Assembly (NCBI RefSeq): GCF_013409045.1
Contig: NZ_JACCBT010000001.1
Coordinates: forward strand, 4,960,001-5,024,000
Direction: 5' to 3'
DNA length: 64,000 bases
From: Actinomadura citrea
GTDB taxonomy: Bacteria; Actinomycetota; Actinomycetes; Streptosporangiales; Streptosporangiaceae
Every line of letters begins with the position of its first letter. Position 1 is the first letter of the stretch. Shown piece after piece: positions 50,099 to 58,587 of this stretch. Made by a program: the position numbers and the translations under genes. The notes below the pieces were generated by a model. It did not search any database. It saw only the letters and a program-made list of their open reading frames with translations, and was not told where the DNA came from.

Positions 50099-51286
50099 AT
50101 GACCGACGCCCTGTCCGGAGTCCGGGTCCTCGACACGGCCACGCTGTTCGCCGGCCCGCTCGCCGCGACGCTGCTGGGCGACTTCGGGGCCGAGGTCATC
50201 AAGATCGAGCATCCGGCGGGGGACCCGGTGCGCAGCCACGGAGCGCAGCGCGACGGCGTCGGCCTGTGGTGGAAGATGCTCGGCCGCAACAAGAAGGCGA
50301 TGACGCTCTACCTCGGCTCGCCCGAGGGCCAGGAGCTGTTCCGGCGGCTTGCCGCCGACGCCGACGTGGTGATCGAGAACTTCCGTCCCGGGACGCTGGA
50401 GCGCTGGGGCATCGGCCCGGACGAACTGCGCAGGATCAACCCGCGGCTCGTGCTTGCCCGGGTCACCGGGTTCGGGCAGACCGGCCCCTACGCCCGGCGG
50501 CCCGGGTTCGGCACGCTCGCCGAGGCGATGAGCGGATTCGCCGCGATCACCGGCGAGCCGGACGGCCCGCCGACCCTGCCGCCCTTCGGCCTCGCCGACG
50601 GGATCGCGGCGCTGACCACCGCGTTCGCGGTGATGACCGCGCTGCGGGCGCGGGAGGCGACCGGCGAGGGCCAGGTGGTCGACCTGGCCATCATCGAGCC
50701 GATCCTCACCCTGCTCGGCCCGCAGATCATCACCTACGACCAGCTGGGCGAGCTGCAGGCCCGCACCGGGAACCGCTCGCACAACAACGCGCCGCGCAAC
50801 ACCTACCGGACCCGCGACGGCGGCTGGGTCGCGATCTCCACCAGCGCCCAGTCGATCGCCGAGCGGGTGATGCGGCTGGTCGGCCGCCCCGAGCTGATCG
50901 ACGAGCCCTGGTTCGCGACGGGGGCGCAGCGCGCCCGGCACGCCGACGTGCTGGACGAGGCGGTCGGGTCGTGGATCGCCGGGCGCGACCGCGACGAGGT
51001 CGTCAAGGCGTTCGAGGAGGCGCAGGCCGCCGTGGCCCCCGTCTACACCGCCGCCGACGTGATGGCCGACCCGCAGTTCGAGGCGCTCGGCACCATCGCC
51101 TCCGTCCCCGACGACGAGCTCGGCCCGGTGCGGATGCAGAACGTGCTGTTCCGGCTGTCGGGGACGCCGGGCCGGATCACCTCGGCCGGGCCGCCGCTCG
51201 GCGCGCACACCGCCGAGATCCTCGCCCGCTACGGCGTGGACGGGGCCGGGCTGGAGGACCTGCGGGCCAAGGGCGTGATCAGGTGA
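50099..51286 (+). CDS. CaiB/BaiF family (type III) CoA-transferase
   Basis: 395 residues. Moves CoA between carboxylic acids. The start SGVRVLDTATLFAGPLAATLLGDFGAEVIKIE, the GRNKK motif (62-66), VIENFRPG and the catalytic Asp167 in FGLADGIAAL are all present. First of four plus-strand genes coupled by GTGA/ATGA overlaps. With the CitE-type lyase next to it, a route of acid to acyl-CoA, then C-C cleavage is likely, as in itaconate or citramalate-type pathways. The substrate is inferred only. Confidence 0.9.
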   Translation: MTDALSGVRVLDTATLFAGPLAATLLGDFGAEVIKIEHPAGDPVRSHGAQRDGVGLWWKMLGRNKKAMTLYLGSPEGQELFRRLAADADVVIENFRPGTLERWGIGPDELRRINPRLVLARVTGFGQTGPYARRPGFGTLAEAMSGFAAITGEPDGPPTLPPFGLADGIAALTTAFAVMTALRAREATGEGQVVDLAIIEPILTLLGPQIITYDQLGELQARTGNRSHNNAPRNTYRTRDGGWVAISTSAQSIAERVMRLVGRPELIDEPWFATGAQRARHADVLDEAVGSWIAGRDRDEVVKAFEEAQAAVAPVYTAADVMADPQFEALGTIASVPDDELGPVRMQNVLFRLSGTPGRITSAGPPLGAHTAEILARYGVDGAGLEDLRAKGVIR

Positions 51287-52146
51287 CGCCGCGGACCTGG
51301 CTCTACGTCCCGGGCGACCGCCCGGACCGGATGGCCAAGGCACTGGCCTCGGCGGCCGACGCGGTGATCCTCGACCTGGAGGACGCGGTCGCGCCGCCGG
51401 CCAAGCAGGCCGCCCGGCGCGCCGTCCTGGACGCCCTGGGCGCGCTGGACGCCGGACGCACCGCCCACGTGCGGATCAACGCGCCCGCCACCCCGGACGG
51501 CGCCGACGACATCGCGCTCCTCGCGGCCGCTCCGAGCGGCCTCGCCGGGGTACGGATCCCCAAGTGCGAGCACCCGGCCGAACTGCGCCGCGCCGCCGAC
51601 GCGCTCGGCGTCCCGGTGTTCCCCGTCCTGGAGTCGGCGCTCGGCGTGGAGAACGCCTTCGTGCTCGCCACCGCGCACCCGCTCGTCGCCGGGATATCGC
51701 TGGGCGAGGCCGACCTGTCCGCCGACCTGCGGGTGGCGGGGGGCGACGCGCTGGCGTGGCCGCGCTCCCGCGTCGTCGTGGCCGCCCGCGCCGCCGGGCT
51801 CCCGTCCCCGCCGCAGAGCGTCTGGACGGCCGTCCGCGACCTGGACGGCCTGCGCGCCGACACGCTCGCCGGGCGGCGGGCCGGGTTCTTCGGACGCTCG
51901 GTCATCCACCCCGCGCAGATCCCCGTCGTGCACGAGGCGTCCGCACCCGACCCGGACGAGGTCGCGTGGGCGCGGGACCTGATGAGCCGGCTCGCCGAAC
52001 GCGGGGACCCGGCTCGCCGGGCCGCATGGATCGACTCCGCCGGCCGATTCGTGGACAAGGCGGTCGTCGAGCGCGCCGCATGGCTGCTCGACGCCGCCGC
52101 GTCCGCCGACTCCACCGCCCCGCCCGTCAAGGAAGGCCACCGATGA
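51283..52146 (+). CDS. HpcH/HpaI aldolase-family CoA ester lyase (CitE-like)
   Basis: 287 residues. TWLYVPGDRPDRMAKAL (phosphate/CoA-binding loop), ADAVILDLEDAV with the metal-binding Glu/Asp, VFPVLESALGVENAF and GFFGRSVIHPAQIPVVH are CitE/citramalyl-CoA lyase motifs. It probably cleaves a beta-hydroxyacyl-CoA into acetyl-CoA (or an analogue) and a keto acid. Starts in the stop of the CoA-transferase gene (GTGA). Confidence 0.89.
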   Translation: MTPRTWLYVPGDRPDRMAKALASAADAVILDLEDAVAPPAKQAARRAVLDALGALDAGRTAHVRINAPATPDGADDIALLAAAPSGLAGVRIPKCEHPAELRRAADALGVPVFPVLESALGVENAFVLATAHPLVAGISLGEADLSADLRVAGGDALAWPRSRVVVAARAAGLPSPPQSVWTAVRDLDGLRADTLAGRRAGFFGRSVIHPAQIPVVHEASAPDPDEVAWARDLMSRLAERGDPARRAAWIDSAGRFVDKAVVERAAWLLDAAASADSTAPPVKEGHR

Positions 52147-52961
52147 ACTCGCAGGACCCGCTGCTCGCGGCCGTCGCCGGAGGGGTCCGGCTGATCGAGC
52201 TGGGCCAGCCGTTCTTCACCGGCATGCCCTGCTCGCCCAACCACCCCGGGTTCCGCATGACGCTGATCCGCAGGCACGGCGACATGGAGCGCCCCGACGG
52301 CGGCTCGGCGGCCAACGAGATCATCGTGACCGGCGGGCACGTCGGCACCCACATCGACGCGCTCTCCCACGTCAGCCACGACGGGGAGCTGCACGGCGGG
52401 ATCTCCGCCGCCGACGCCCAGCGCGGCGGCGCCTTCACCAGCCACGGCGCCGAGAACCTGCCGGGCCTGCTGCGCCGGGGGGTGCTGCTGGACGTGGCGG
52501 CGGTCCACGGCATGGCGACGCTGCCGCCCGGCTACGGCGTGACCGCCGAGGACCTGGACCTGGCCGCCGCGCGCGCCGGGACCGAGCCGGGCGCCGGCGA
52601 CGTGGCGCTGATCCGCACCGGGTGGTCGCGCAACTTCGCGGACGCGACCGCCTACCTGGGCCGGGAGACCGGCGTCCCGGGCGCGACGCCGTCCGCCGCC
52701 CGCTGGCTGGCCGGCCGCGGCGTGGCCGCGACGGGCGCCGACACGACCGCCTACGAGCAGATCCCGGCGGGCGCGGGGCACAGCGTCCTGCCCGTGCACC
52801 GCATCCTGCTGGTGGAGTCGGGGATCTTCATCCTGGAGCACCTCGCCCTGGAGGCGCTCGCCGAGGCCGGGCTGCACGAGTTCGTGTTCGTGCTGGCGCC
52901 GCTGCGGATCACCGGCGGCACCGGATCCCCCGTCCGCCCCCTCGCGGCGGTGGCGGCGTGA
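52143..52961 (+). CDS. Cyclase-family metal hydrolase (kynurenine formamidase-like)
   Basis: 272 residues. The zinc motif HVGTHIDALSHV is at 66-77 and Asp/His residues recur in SVLPVHRILLV. The family includes kynurenine formamidase and isatin hydrolase, enzymes that open or hydrolyse N-acyl and lactam groups; some members act on cyclic imides. In this operon an amide-opening step would complement the cyclic amidohydrolase on the opposite strand. Coupled to its neighbours by ATGA and GTGA overlaps. Confidence 0.86.
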   Translation: MNSQDPLLAAVAGGVRLIELGQPFFTGMPCSPNHPGFRMTLIRRHGDMERPDGGSAANEIIVTGGHVGTHIDALSHVSHDGELHGGISAADAQRGGAFTSHGAENLPGLLRRGVLLDVAAVHGMATLPPGYGVTAEDLDLAAARAGTEPGAGDVALIRTGWSRNFADATAYLGRETGVPGATPSAARWLAGRGVAATGADTTAYEQIPAGAGHSVLPVHRILLVESGIFILEHLALEALAEAGLHEFVFVLAPLRITGGTGSPVRPLAAVAA

Positions 52962-54352
52962 CCCCCGTCCAGCGGCTCGCCGGCCTGGCGGCCACCGTCG
53001 CCTCCCGCGGGCTGCCCCCGGAGCTGCGCGCCGACGCGGCGCGGCGCGTCCTGGACGCCCTGGGCAACAGCCTGGCCGCGACCGGTGAGCGGCCGGCGCG
53101 GGCCGTCGGAGAGCTCGTCGCCGAATGGGGCGGGCAGGGCCGCGCCACCGCGATCGGCACCGGCACGCGCCTGCCCGAGCCGAGCGCCGCCCTGCTCAAC
53201 GGGACGCTCGCCCACTCCCTGGACTTCGACGACACGCATCTGCCGTCCGTGCTGCATCCGTCGGCGTCGGTCGTGCCCGCCGCGCTCGCCGCGGCCGAGG
53301 CGCACGGCGCCGGCGGCGCCCGGCTGCTGGACGCGGTGGGCGTCGGCGTCGAGATCACCGTCCGGCTCGGCATGGCCGGGTACGACCGCGAGCTCGGCAA
53401 CTCGGTGTTCTTCGAGCGCGGCCAGCACGCCACCGCCATCTGCGGCGCCGTCGGCGCCGCCGCGTCCGCCGCGATGCTGTCCGGCCTGGACGCCGCCGGG
53501 ATCGCCGACGCCATGGGCATCGCCGCGAGCATGGGCTCGGGGATCCTGGAGGCCAACCGCACCGGCGGCACCGTCAAGCGGATCCACTGCGGCTGGGCCG
53601 CGCACGCCGCCGTCACCGCCGCCGGGCTCGCCCGCACCGGGATCACCGGCCCGCCGACCGTCCTCGAAGGCCGCTTCGGGATGCTCCAGGCGTTCTGCGG
53701 CGACCGGGTCGACCTCGACGCCCTCACCTCGGACCTCGGCGAGCGCTGGGAGCTGCCCGGCATCTTCTTCAAGCCGTACCCGTGCAACCACTTCACGCAC
53801 GCCGGCATCGACGCCGCCCTCCGGCTGCGCTCCCGCGGGCTGGACCCGGCCGACGTCGACACGATCGAGCTCGGCGCGCCGACCCCCGTGCTGCGGACGA
53901 TCGGCGAGCCGCACGAGGACAAGATCCGTCCCCGGTCGGGGTACCACGCCGCGTTCTCCGGGCCCTACACCGTCGCGGCGGCCCTGCTCGGCGGCGGCGG
54001 CCTCGGCGTCTTCCACGAGGACTTCACCGACGAGGCCGCCGCCGACCCCGCCCGGCTGGCGCTGGCCGCCCGGGTCGGCTGCGTCCCGGACGCACGCTGC
54101 GACGAGATCTTCCCGCACCAGTTCCCGGCCGTCCTGCGCGTCCGCACCCGCGACGGCGCGCTCCTGGAGGAGCGCGTGGACGCCAACCGGGGCGGCCCGG
54201 GCAACCCCCTCTCGGCCGAGGAGCTCGCGACGAAGTTCCGCCTCAACGCCGCCCGCCGCGTCCCGGAGGCCCGGGCCGACCAGATCACCGACCTCGTCCA
54301 CGGCCTGGCCGACCTGGCGGACCTCGGCCGGCTCACCTCCCTGCTCGCCTGA
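52958..54352 (+). CDS. MmgE/PrpD-family protein 2
   Basis: 464 residues. Closer to the classical PrpD pattern than copy 1: LDALGNSLAATGE, LAHSLDFDDTHLPSVLHPSA with the Asp-Asp-Thr-His motif, KRIHCGWAAHAA and FKPYPCNHFTHAGIDAAL. Candidate dehydratase or decarboxylase for a methylcitrate- or aconitate-like acid. Last gene of the coupled plus-strand set; its stop is 2 bp from the convergent XRE-cupin gene. Confidence 0.88.
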   Translation: MTPVQRLAGLAATVASRGLPPELRADAARRVLDALGNSLAATGERPARAVGELVAEWGGQGRATAIGTGTRLPEPSAALLNGTLAHSLDFDDTHLPSVLHPSASVVPAALAAAEAHGAGGARLLDAVGVGVEITVRLGMAGYDRELGNSVFFERGQHATAICGAVGAAASAAMLSGLDAAGIADAMGIAASMGSGILEANRTGGTVKRIHCGWAAHAAVTAAGLARTGITGPPTVLEGRFGMLQAFCGDRVDLDALTSDLGERWELPGIFFKPYPCNHFTHAGIDAALRLRSRGLDPADVDTIELGAPTPVLRTIGEPHEDKIRPRSGYHAAFSGPYTVAAALLGGGGLGVFHEDFTDEAAADPARLALAARVGCVPDARCDEIFPHQFPAVLRVRTRDGALLEERVDANRGGPGNPLSAEELATKFRLNAARRVPEARADQITDLVHGLADLADLGRLTSLLA

Positions 54353-54354
54353 CG

Positions 54355-54900
54355 CTAGAGGTGCTCCATCACGAAGATCGCGGCCGTGCCGGGCACCAGG
54401 GCCTCGAAGACGTGCGGGGCGTCGCCGGGGTAGGTGAGGTAGTCGCCGGGGCCCAGTTCCACCGGCCCGGACGCGGGCCCGGCCGTGGCGCGGCCTGCGC
54501 TGAGGACGACGTGCTCGGTCGTGCCCGGCGGGTGGGGGTCGGAGACCCTGGCGTCGCCGGGCTCCGCCGTGACGCGGTAGAGGTCGCGGCGCGCGTGCGG
54601 CGGGGACGACGCCAGCAGCGTCGCGGTGTAGTCGGCCCGGTCGGAGTGCGCGGCCGGCCCCTCCCCCGCCCGGATCACCCGGACGGCCGGGCGCGGCGGG
54701 TCCACCAGCCGGCTGAAGGGGACGTTCAGCGCCGTCCCCAGAGCCCAGAGCGTCTCGACGCTCGGGTTGCCGGCGCCGGACTCCAGCTGGGAGAGCGTCG
54801 ACTTGGCCAGGCCCGCGCGCCGGGCCAGCTCCGTCTGGGACATCCCGGCGCGCTCGCGCTCCCGCCGGATCGACGCCGCGATCACCGCGATCACATCCAC
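54355..54900 (-). CDS. XRE-family regulator with C-terminal cupin
   Basis: 181 residues. N-terminal helix-turn-helix (about 8-62: RERAGMSQTELARRAGLAKSTLSQLESG) and a cupin barrel (105-175, HPPGTTEHVVLSAG and LGPGDYLTYPGDAPHVFEAL) that probably senses a small ligand. Start GTG 54900 has GGGAG upstream. Divergent from the racemase-family gene at 54975. TGTTCG-N6-CGAACA between them is a likely operator. Confidence 0.9.
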   Translation of the reverse strand: MDVIAVIAASIRRERERAGMSQTELARRAGLAKSTLSQLESGAGNPSVETLWALGTALNVPFSRLVDPPRPAVRVIRAGEGPAAHSDRADYTATLLASSPPHARRDLYRVTAEPGDARVSDPHPPGTTEHVVLSAGRATAGPASGPVELGPGDYLTYPGDAPHVFEALVPGTAAIFVMEHL

Positions 54901-54947
54901 TCGCCCGCTCCCGTCCTCCGAGGGTAGTGTTCACTGTACTGGACGAT

Positions 54948-54965
54948 TGTTCGCCACAACGAACA
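54948..54965. promoter_or_regulatory. Candidate XRE-cupin operator
   Basis: TGTTCGCCACAACGAACA has perfect 6-bp arms around a 6-base centre and sits 9 bp before the ATG at 54975. Confidence 0.6.
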
Positions 54966-54974
54966 GGACTGAGC

Positions 54975-55706
54975 ATGAGGCACCTCGGCATCCTCGCCCA
55001 CAGCGCGGAAGGCGCCGCGCTGTGCTTCCGGACCTTCTGCCATGAGGGCTTCCGTGAGCTGGGCCCCGACGACCACCCGGACGTGACGCTCGACCTCATC
55101 GCGCTCGCGCGCAGCATGCCCGCGTGGGACGCCGGGGACCACGCCCCGATCAGGGAGATCCTGGCCGAGAGCGCCCGGCGGCTCGCCGCGGCCGGCGCGG
55201 ACTTCTTCGTCTGCCCCGACAACACCGCGCACCTGGCCCTCGAACACCCCGGCGACGAACTGGCGCTCCCCGGCCTGCACCTCGTCCAGGTCGTCGCCGA
55301 CCAGGCCGCCCGCGACGGCCGGACGCGGGTCGGCGTGCTCGGCACCCGCTACACCATGGACGGCCCGCTCTACCCGCGCGAGCTGGCCGCACGCGGCATC
55401 GCCGCCGAGGCCCCGGACCCGTCCGACCGGGAGACCGTCCACCGGATCATCTTCGACGAGCTGGTCAACGGGGTCTTCACCGAGGAGTCGCGCCGCGAGT
55501 ACGTCCGGATCATCGAGCGCCTCGCCGGGCGCGGGTGCGACGCCGTCGCCCTGGTGTGCACCGAGATCCCGCTCCTGGTCACGCCCGAGGCCTCGCCGCT
55601 GCCCACGCTCGACTCCACCCGCCTGCTGGCCCGCGCCGCCTTCGACGTGGCCGCGGACCGCCGGCCCCTCCCCACCTGGCGCGGCGGACGCTTCGACGGA
55701 AGGTGA
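54975..55706 (+). CDS. Aspartate/glutamate racemase-family protein
   Basis: 243 residues. Both catalytic cysteines of the two-base racemases are visible: FFVCPDNTAHLALE (about residue 75) and ALVCTEIPLLV (about 195), within the repeated alpha/beta plan starting MRHLGILAHSAEGAALCF. Closest in pattern to aspartate/YgeA-type racemases. The ATG at 54975 lies just after an inverted repeat, so expression is probably set by the divergent XRE-cupin protein. The substrate could be Asp, Glu or another amino acid. Confidence 0.86.
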   Translation: MRHLGILAHSAEGAALCFRTFCHEGFRELGPDDHPDVTLDLIALARSMPAWDAGDHAPIREILAESARRLAAAGADFFVCPDNTAHLALEHPGDELALPGLHLVQVVADQAARDGRTRVGVLGTRYTMDGPLYPRELAARGIAAEAPDPSDRETVHRIIFDELVNGVFTEESRREYVRIIERLAGRGCDAVALVCTEIPLLVTPEASPLPTLDSTRLLARAAFDVAADRRPLPTWRGGRFDGR

Positions 55707-55719
55707 AACGACCAGCCCC

Positions 55720-55725
55720 TAGATT
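55720..55725 (+). promoter_or_regulatory. -10 box, leaderless-type promoter of PEP-mutase-family gene
   Basis: TAGATT ends six bases before the ATG at 55732. Confidence 0.55.
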
Positions 55726-55731
55726 GGCGGC

Positions 55732-56526
55732 ATGGACTTCGGGGACGCAGAGAAGGCGGGCCTGTTCCGGCGGCTCCACCACGGCGACCGTCCGCTGGTG
55801 CTGCCGAACGCGTGGGACTTCGCGAGCGGCGCGGCGCTGGCCGAGGCGGGCTTCCCGGCGATCGGCACGACCAGCCTCGGCGTCGCCGCGGCGGCCGGGA
55901 AGGCCGACGCGGCCGGCGGCACGCGCGCCGAGACGGTGGCGCTCGCCCGGACGCTGGCGCGGCTGCCCGTCCCGGTGACCGTCGACATCGAGGGCGGGTT
56001 CTCCGACCACCCCGGCGACGTGGCCGAACTCGCCGCCGAACTCGCCTCGTTCGGGATCGCCGGGGTCAACCTGGAGGACGGCCGCGCAGACGGGACCCTC
56101 GCGCCCGCCGGCGACCAGGCGGCCGTCATCGCCGCCGTCAAGGAGGCCGCGCCGCGACTGTTCCTCAACGCCCGCACCGACACGTTCTGGCTCGGCACGC
56201 CGGACCTGGACGAGACGCTGCGGCGGGCACGGGCGTACGCGGAGGCGGGAGCGGACGGGATCTTCGTCCCCGGGATCGCCGGCGACGCCGGCATCCGCGC
56301 CGTCCTGGACGCCGTCGACCTGCCGCTGAACGTGCTGTACCTGCCGGGAAAGAGCGAGTACCCGCGGCTCGCCCGGCTCGGCGTGCACCGGGTGAGCACC
56401 GGGTCGCTGCTGTTCCGCACGGCGCTGGGCGCGACGGTCGCCGCGGCCCTCGGCGTCACCGGAGAGGGCGGCGCCCCTTCCGTGCCGTCGTACGGGGACG
56501 TCCAGCGGCACGTCAGTGACCGGTGA
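55732..56526 (+). CDS. Isocitrate lyase/PEP phosphonomutase-family protein
   Basis: 264 residues. TIM-barrel member with LVLPNAWDFASGAALAEAGFPAIGTTSLGVA, the metal-binding VDIEGGF, GVNLEDG and FLNARTDTFWL. No KKCGH-type catalytic cysteine loop is seen, so true isocitrate or methylisocitrate lyase activity is unlikely; small standalone members may act as 2,3-dimethylmalate lyase or oxaloacetate-type hydrolases. Overlaps the convergent DAO gene by 14 bases. Confidence 0.85.
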   Translation: MDFGDAEKAGLFRRLHHGDRPLVLPNAWDFASGAALAEAGFPAIGTTSLGVAAAAGKADAAGGTRAETVALARTLARLPVPVTVDIEGGFSDHPGDVAELAAELASFGIAGVNLEDGRADGTLAPAGDQAAVIAAVKEAAPRLFLNARTDTFWLGTPDLDETLRRARAYAEAGADGIFVPGIAGDAGIRAVLDAVDLPLNVLYLPGKSEYPRLARLGVHRVSTGSLLFRTALGATVAAALGVTGEGGAPSVPSYGDVQRHVSDR

Positions 56527-57949
56527 TCCGGTCGGCGAGGCGTGCCAGGCCCGAGGTGCGCGCGGACGGCGCGGACGACTCGCGGGCGTCGGCCGCGCGG
56601 TAGAGGGCGTACATCGCGTGGACGCCGAGCCAGCGCAGGGGTTCGGGCTCCCACCGGCGGACGCGGCGGTCCACCCACGGCAGCGCCGTCAGGTCGGTGT
56701 CGTGGCCCAGGACGAGGTCGCGGAGGGTGCGGCCGGCGAGGTTCGCGGTGGCGACGCCGTGGCCGGTGTAGCCGCCGGCGTGGCCGAGCCCCGTCACACG
56801 GTCGAGGACGACCGTCGCGCACCAGTCGCGGGGGACGCCGAGGACGCCCGACCAGGCGTGCTCCACCGCACCCTCGTCGGCGACGGCGGGGAGCATGCCG
56901 GTGAGCATCGTCCAGAGCGCATCGACGGTGGCCGGCTCCGTCCGCCCGCCGTCGTCGACGCGCGACCCGTACCGGTAGGGGCGGCCCCGGCCGCCGAAGG
57001 CGATGCGGTCGTCGGCGGTGCGCTGCGCGTACATGTAGTAGTGCGCCATGTCGCCGAGCAGCTCCCGGCGCTCCCACCCGATCGCCTTCCAGGTGCGGGC
57101 GGGCAGCGGCGTCGTGACGATCATCGAGCTGTTCATCGGGAGCCAGTCGCGGCGGTGGCCGGGCAGCGCCGCGGTGAAGCCCTCGGTGGCCCGCAGCACG
57201 TGCTCGGCGGTGACGGTCCCGAACGGCGTGACGGCGGCGGCCGGCCCGCCCGGCCTGCGCGGGTCGATCCGCACGACCGGCGTCCGCTCGTAGATCTGCA
57301 CGCCGAGCCGCCGGACCGCCGCGGCGAGGCCCCGGACGAGCGCGGCGGGCTGCACGCGCGCGGCGTGCGGGCTCCACGCGGCGCCGGTCGCGCCCTCGAC
57401 ACGCAGCCGCTCGTCGCGTTCGACGGCGGGAAGCGGGACGAGGTCGTCGTCGCTCCAGCCCCACTCGCGCGCCTCGTCGACCAGGGCGGCGAGGCGGGCG
57501 CGCTGGGCCGCGTTCCGGGCCACGTGCAGGACGCCGCCCTTGACCAGGCCGGCGTCGATGCCCTCGGCGCCCGCGACGCGGACGACCTCGTCCACCGCCC
57601 GGAACATGGCGTGCTGAAGCGCGATCGCGGCGGGACGGCCGTGCCGGGCGGCGTAGCGCTCCCGGGACCCCGCGATCTCCCCCAGCACCCAGCCGCCGTT
57701 GCGGCCGGACGCGCCGAACCCCGCGAACTCGCGCTCCAGCACGACGATCCGCAGGTCGGGACTGTCGCGCTTGAGGTAGTAGGCGGTCCAGAGCCCGGTG
57801 TAGCCCGCGCCGACGACGCACACGTCGGCGGTGCACGGGCCCGGCAGGCGGGGGCCGGGGACGGGACGCCCGGCCGCCCGGTACCAGTGGGAGACGCCAC
57901 CGTTGGCGAAGCCGGAAGCCAGGGGCGCCCGGCCCGGGGAGGAGCTCAT
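56513..57949 (-). CDS. FAD-dependent amine/amino-acid oxidase (DAO, PuuB-like)
   Basis: 478 residues from ATG 57949 (AGGA seven bases upstream); an ATG at 57967 is an alternative. The Rossmann fold ADVCVVGAGYTGLWTAYYL with FGASGRNGGWV is typical of gamma-glutamylputrescine oxidase and related DAO enzymes. A near C-terminal GYTGHGVATANLAGRTLRDLVLG closes the FAD site. Oxidises an amine or N-alkyl amino acid; the substrate is unknown. A TGCTGC-N5-GCAGCA inverted repeat covers the upstream start region. Confidence 0.88.
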   Translation of the reverse strand: MSSSPGRAPLASGFANGGVSHWYRAAGRPVPGPRLPGPCTADVCVVGAGYTGLWTAYYLKRDSPDLRIVVLEREFAGFGASGRNGGWVLGEIAGSRERYAARHGRPAAIALQHAMFRAVDEVVRVAGAEGIDAGLVKGGVLHVARNAAQRARLAALVDEAREWGWSDDDLVPLPAVERDERLRVEGATGAAWSPHAARVQPAALVRGLAAAVRRLGVQIYERTPVVRIDPRRPGGPAAAVTPFGTVTAEHVLRATEGFTAALPGHRRDWLPMNSSMIVTTPLPARTWKAIGWERRELLGDMAHYYMYAQRTADDRIAFGGRGRPYRYGSRVDDGGRTEPATVDALWTMLTGMLPAVADEGAVEHAWSGVLGVPRDWCATVVLDRVTGLGHAGGYTGHGVATANLAGRTLRDLVLGHDTDLTALPWVDRRVRRWEPEPLRWLGVHAMYALYRAADARESSAPSARTSGLARLADRITGH

Positions 57950-57959
57950 GCGCTCATCC

Positions 57960-57976
57960 TGCTGCATTCCGCAGCA
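57960..57976. promoter_or_regulatory. Inverted repeat at the DAO gene 5' end
   Basis: TGCTGCATTCCGCAGCA has perfect 6-bp arms and a 5-base centre. It lies 10 bp before ATG 57949, so it could be an operator or a small mRNA hairpin. Confidence 0.4.
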
Positions 57977-57999
57977 AAATCAACAGTCGGCAACGGATT

Positions 58000-58587
58000 C
58001 TAGGGTACGGCGTCGGCGATTCGACCGGATCCGATCCAGCGGGAGCGTTCGGCGGCATAGTACGCGGCACCGTCGGGACCGGCGGGGCCTTCCCGCCACC
58101 GGCGCATCCCGAGCTGGAGCGCGATCTCCGACGACGCGGGGTTGGCCGTGTCGATCTCGGCGGTGATCCGGTGCACGCCGACCACCCCGAACGCGTAGTC
58201 GAGGACGGCACGGGACGCCTCGGCGGCCAGCCCGCGCCCCCAGTGGTCGGGCTCCAGGCTGTAGAGGATCTCCACGTCCACGCCGTGGCCGAGCGGCCCC
58301 TCGTGGTGGCTGAGCCCGGCCACGCCGGCCAGCGGGCCGCCGCGCGCCGCCGCGCCTCCGCCCGGGGACGAGGGGGCGGAGCGCAGCGCCCACAGCCCGT
58401 AGCCCTCGGTGGCGAAGTCCCGCTCGCTGGCCTCGATGATCTCACTGACCTGCACCGGAGTGATCACCCGGTCGTCGAACAGGTGGCGCCGCACGAGGGG
58501 GCCCGTCCAGTGCGTCAGCAGGGCGCCGTGGTCGCGCATCGACACCGGGTGCAGGACGAGCCGCACCGTGCGCAGCACCTCACTCAT
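58000..58587 (-). CDS. GNAT-family N-acetyltransferase (RimJ/RimL type)
   Basis: 195 residues. RTVRLVLHPVSMRDHGALLTHW opening, VEILYSLEPDHWGRGLAAEASRAVLDYAF with the acetyl-CoA pocket, and HRITAEIDTANPASSEIALQLGM are RimJ/L-type motifs. It may acetylate a protein N-terminus, tRNA-linked amine or small molecule. It overlaps the upstream CMD-family gene by eight bases, so the two are co-translated. Confidence 0.86.
   Translation of the reverse strand: MSEVLRTVRLVLHPVSMRDHGALLTHWTGPLVRRHLFDDRVITPVQVSEIIEASERDFATEGYGLWALRSAPSSPGGGAAARGGPLAGVAGLSHHEGPLGHGVDVEILYSLEPDHWGRGLAAEASRAVLDYAFGVVGVHRITAEIDTANPASSEIALQLGMRRWREGPAGPDGAAYYAAERSRWIGSGRIADAVP

Noticed and set aside
55732..56526. Methylisocitrate lyase (prpB) annotation
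   Set aside because: The KKCGH catalytic loop is not visible and the protein is shorter than PrpB.
40250..57949. Hydantoin or itaconate degradation as a definite name for the island
   Set aside because: Families fit several pathways, and no gene has a substrate-specific motif I can read, so a named pathway would be a guess.
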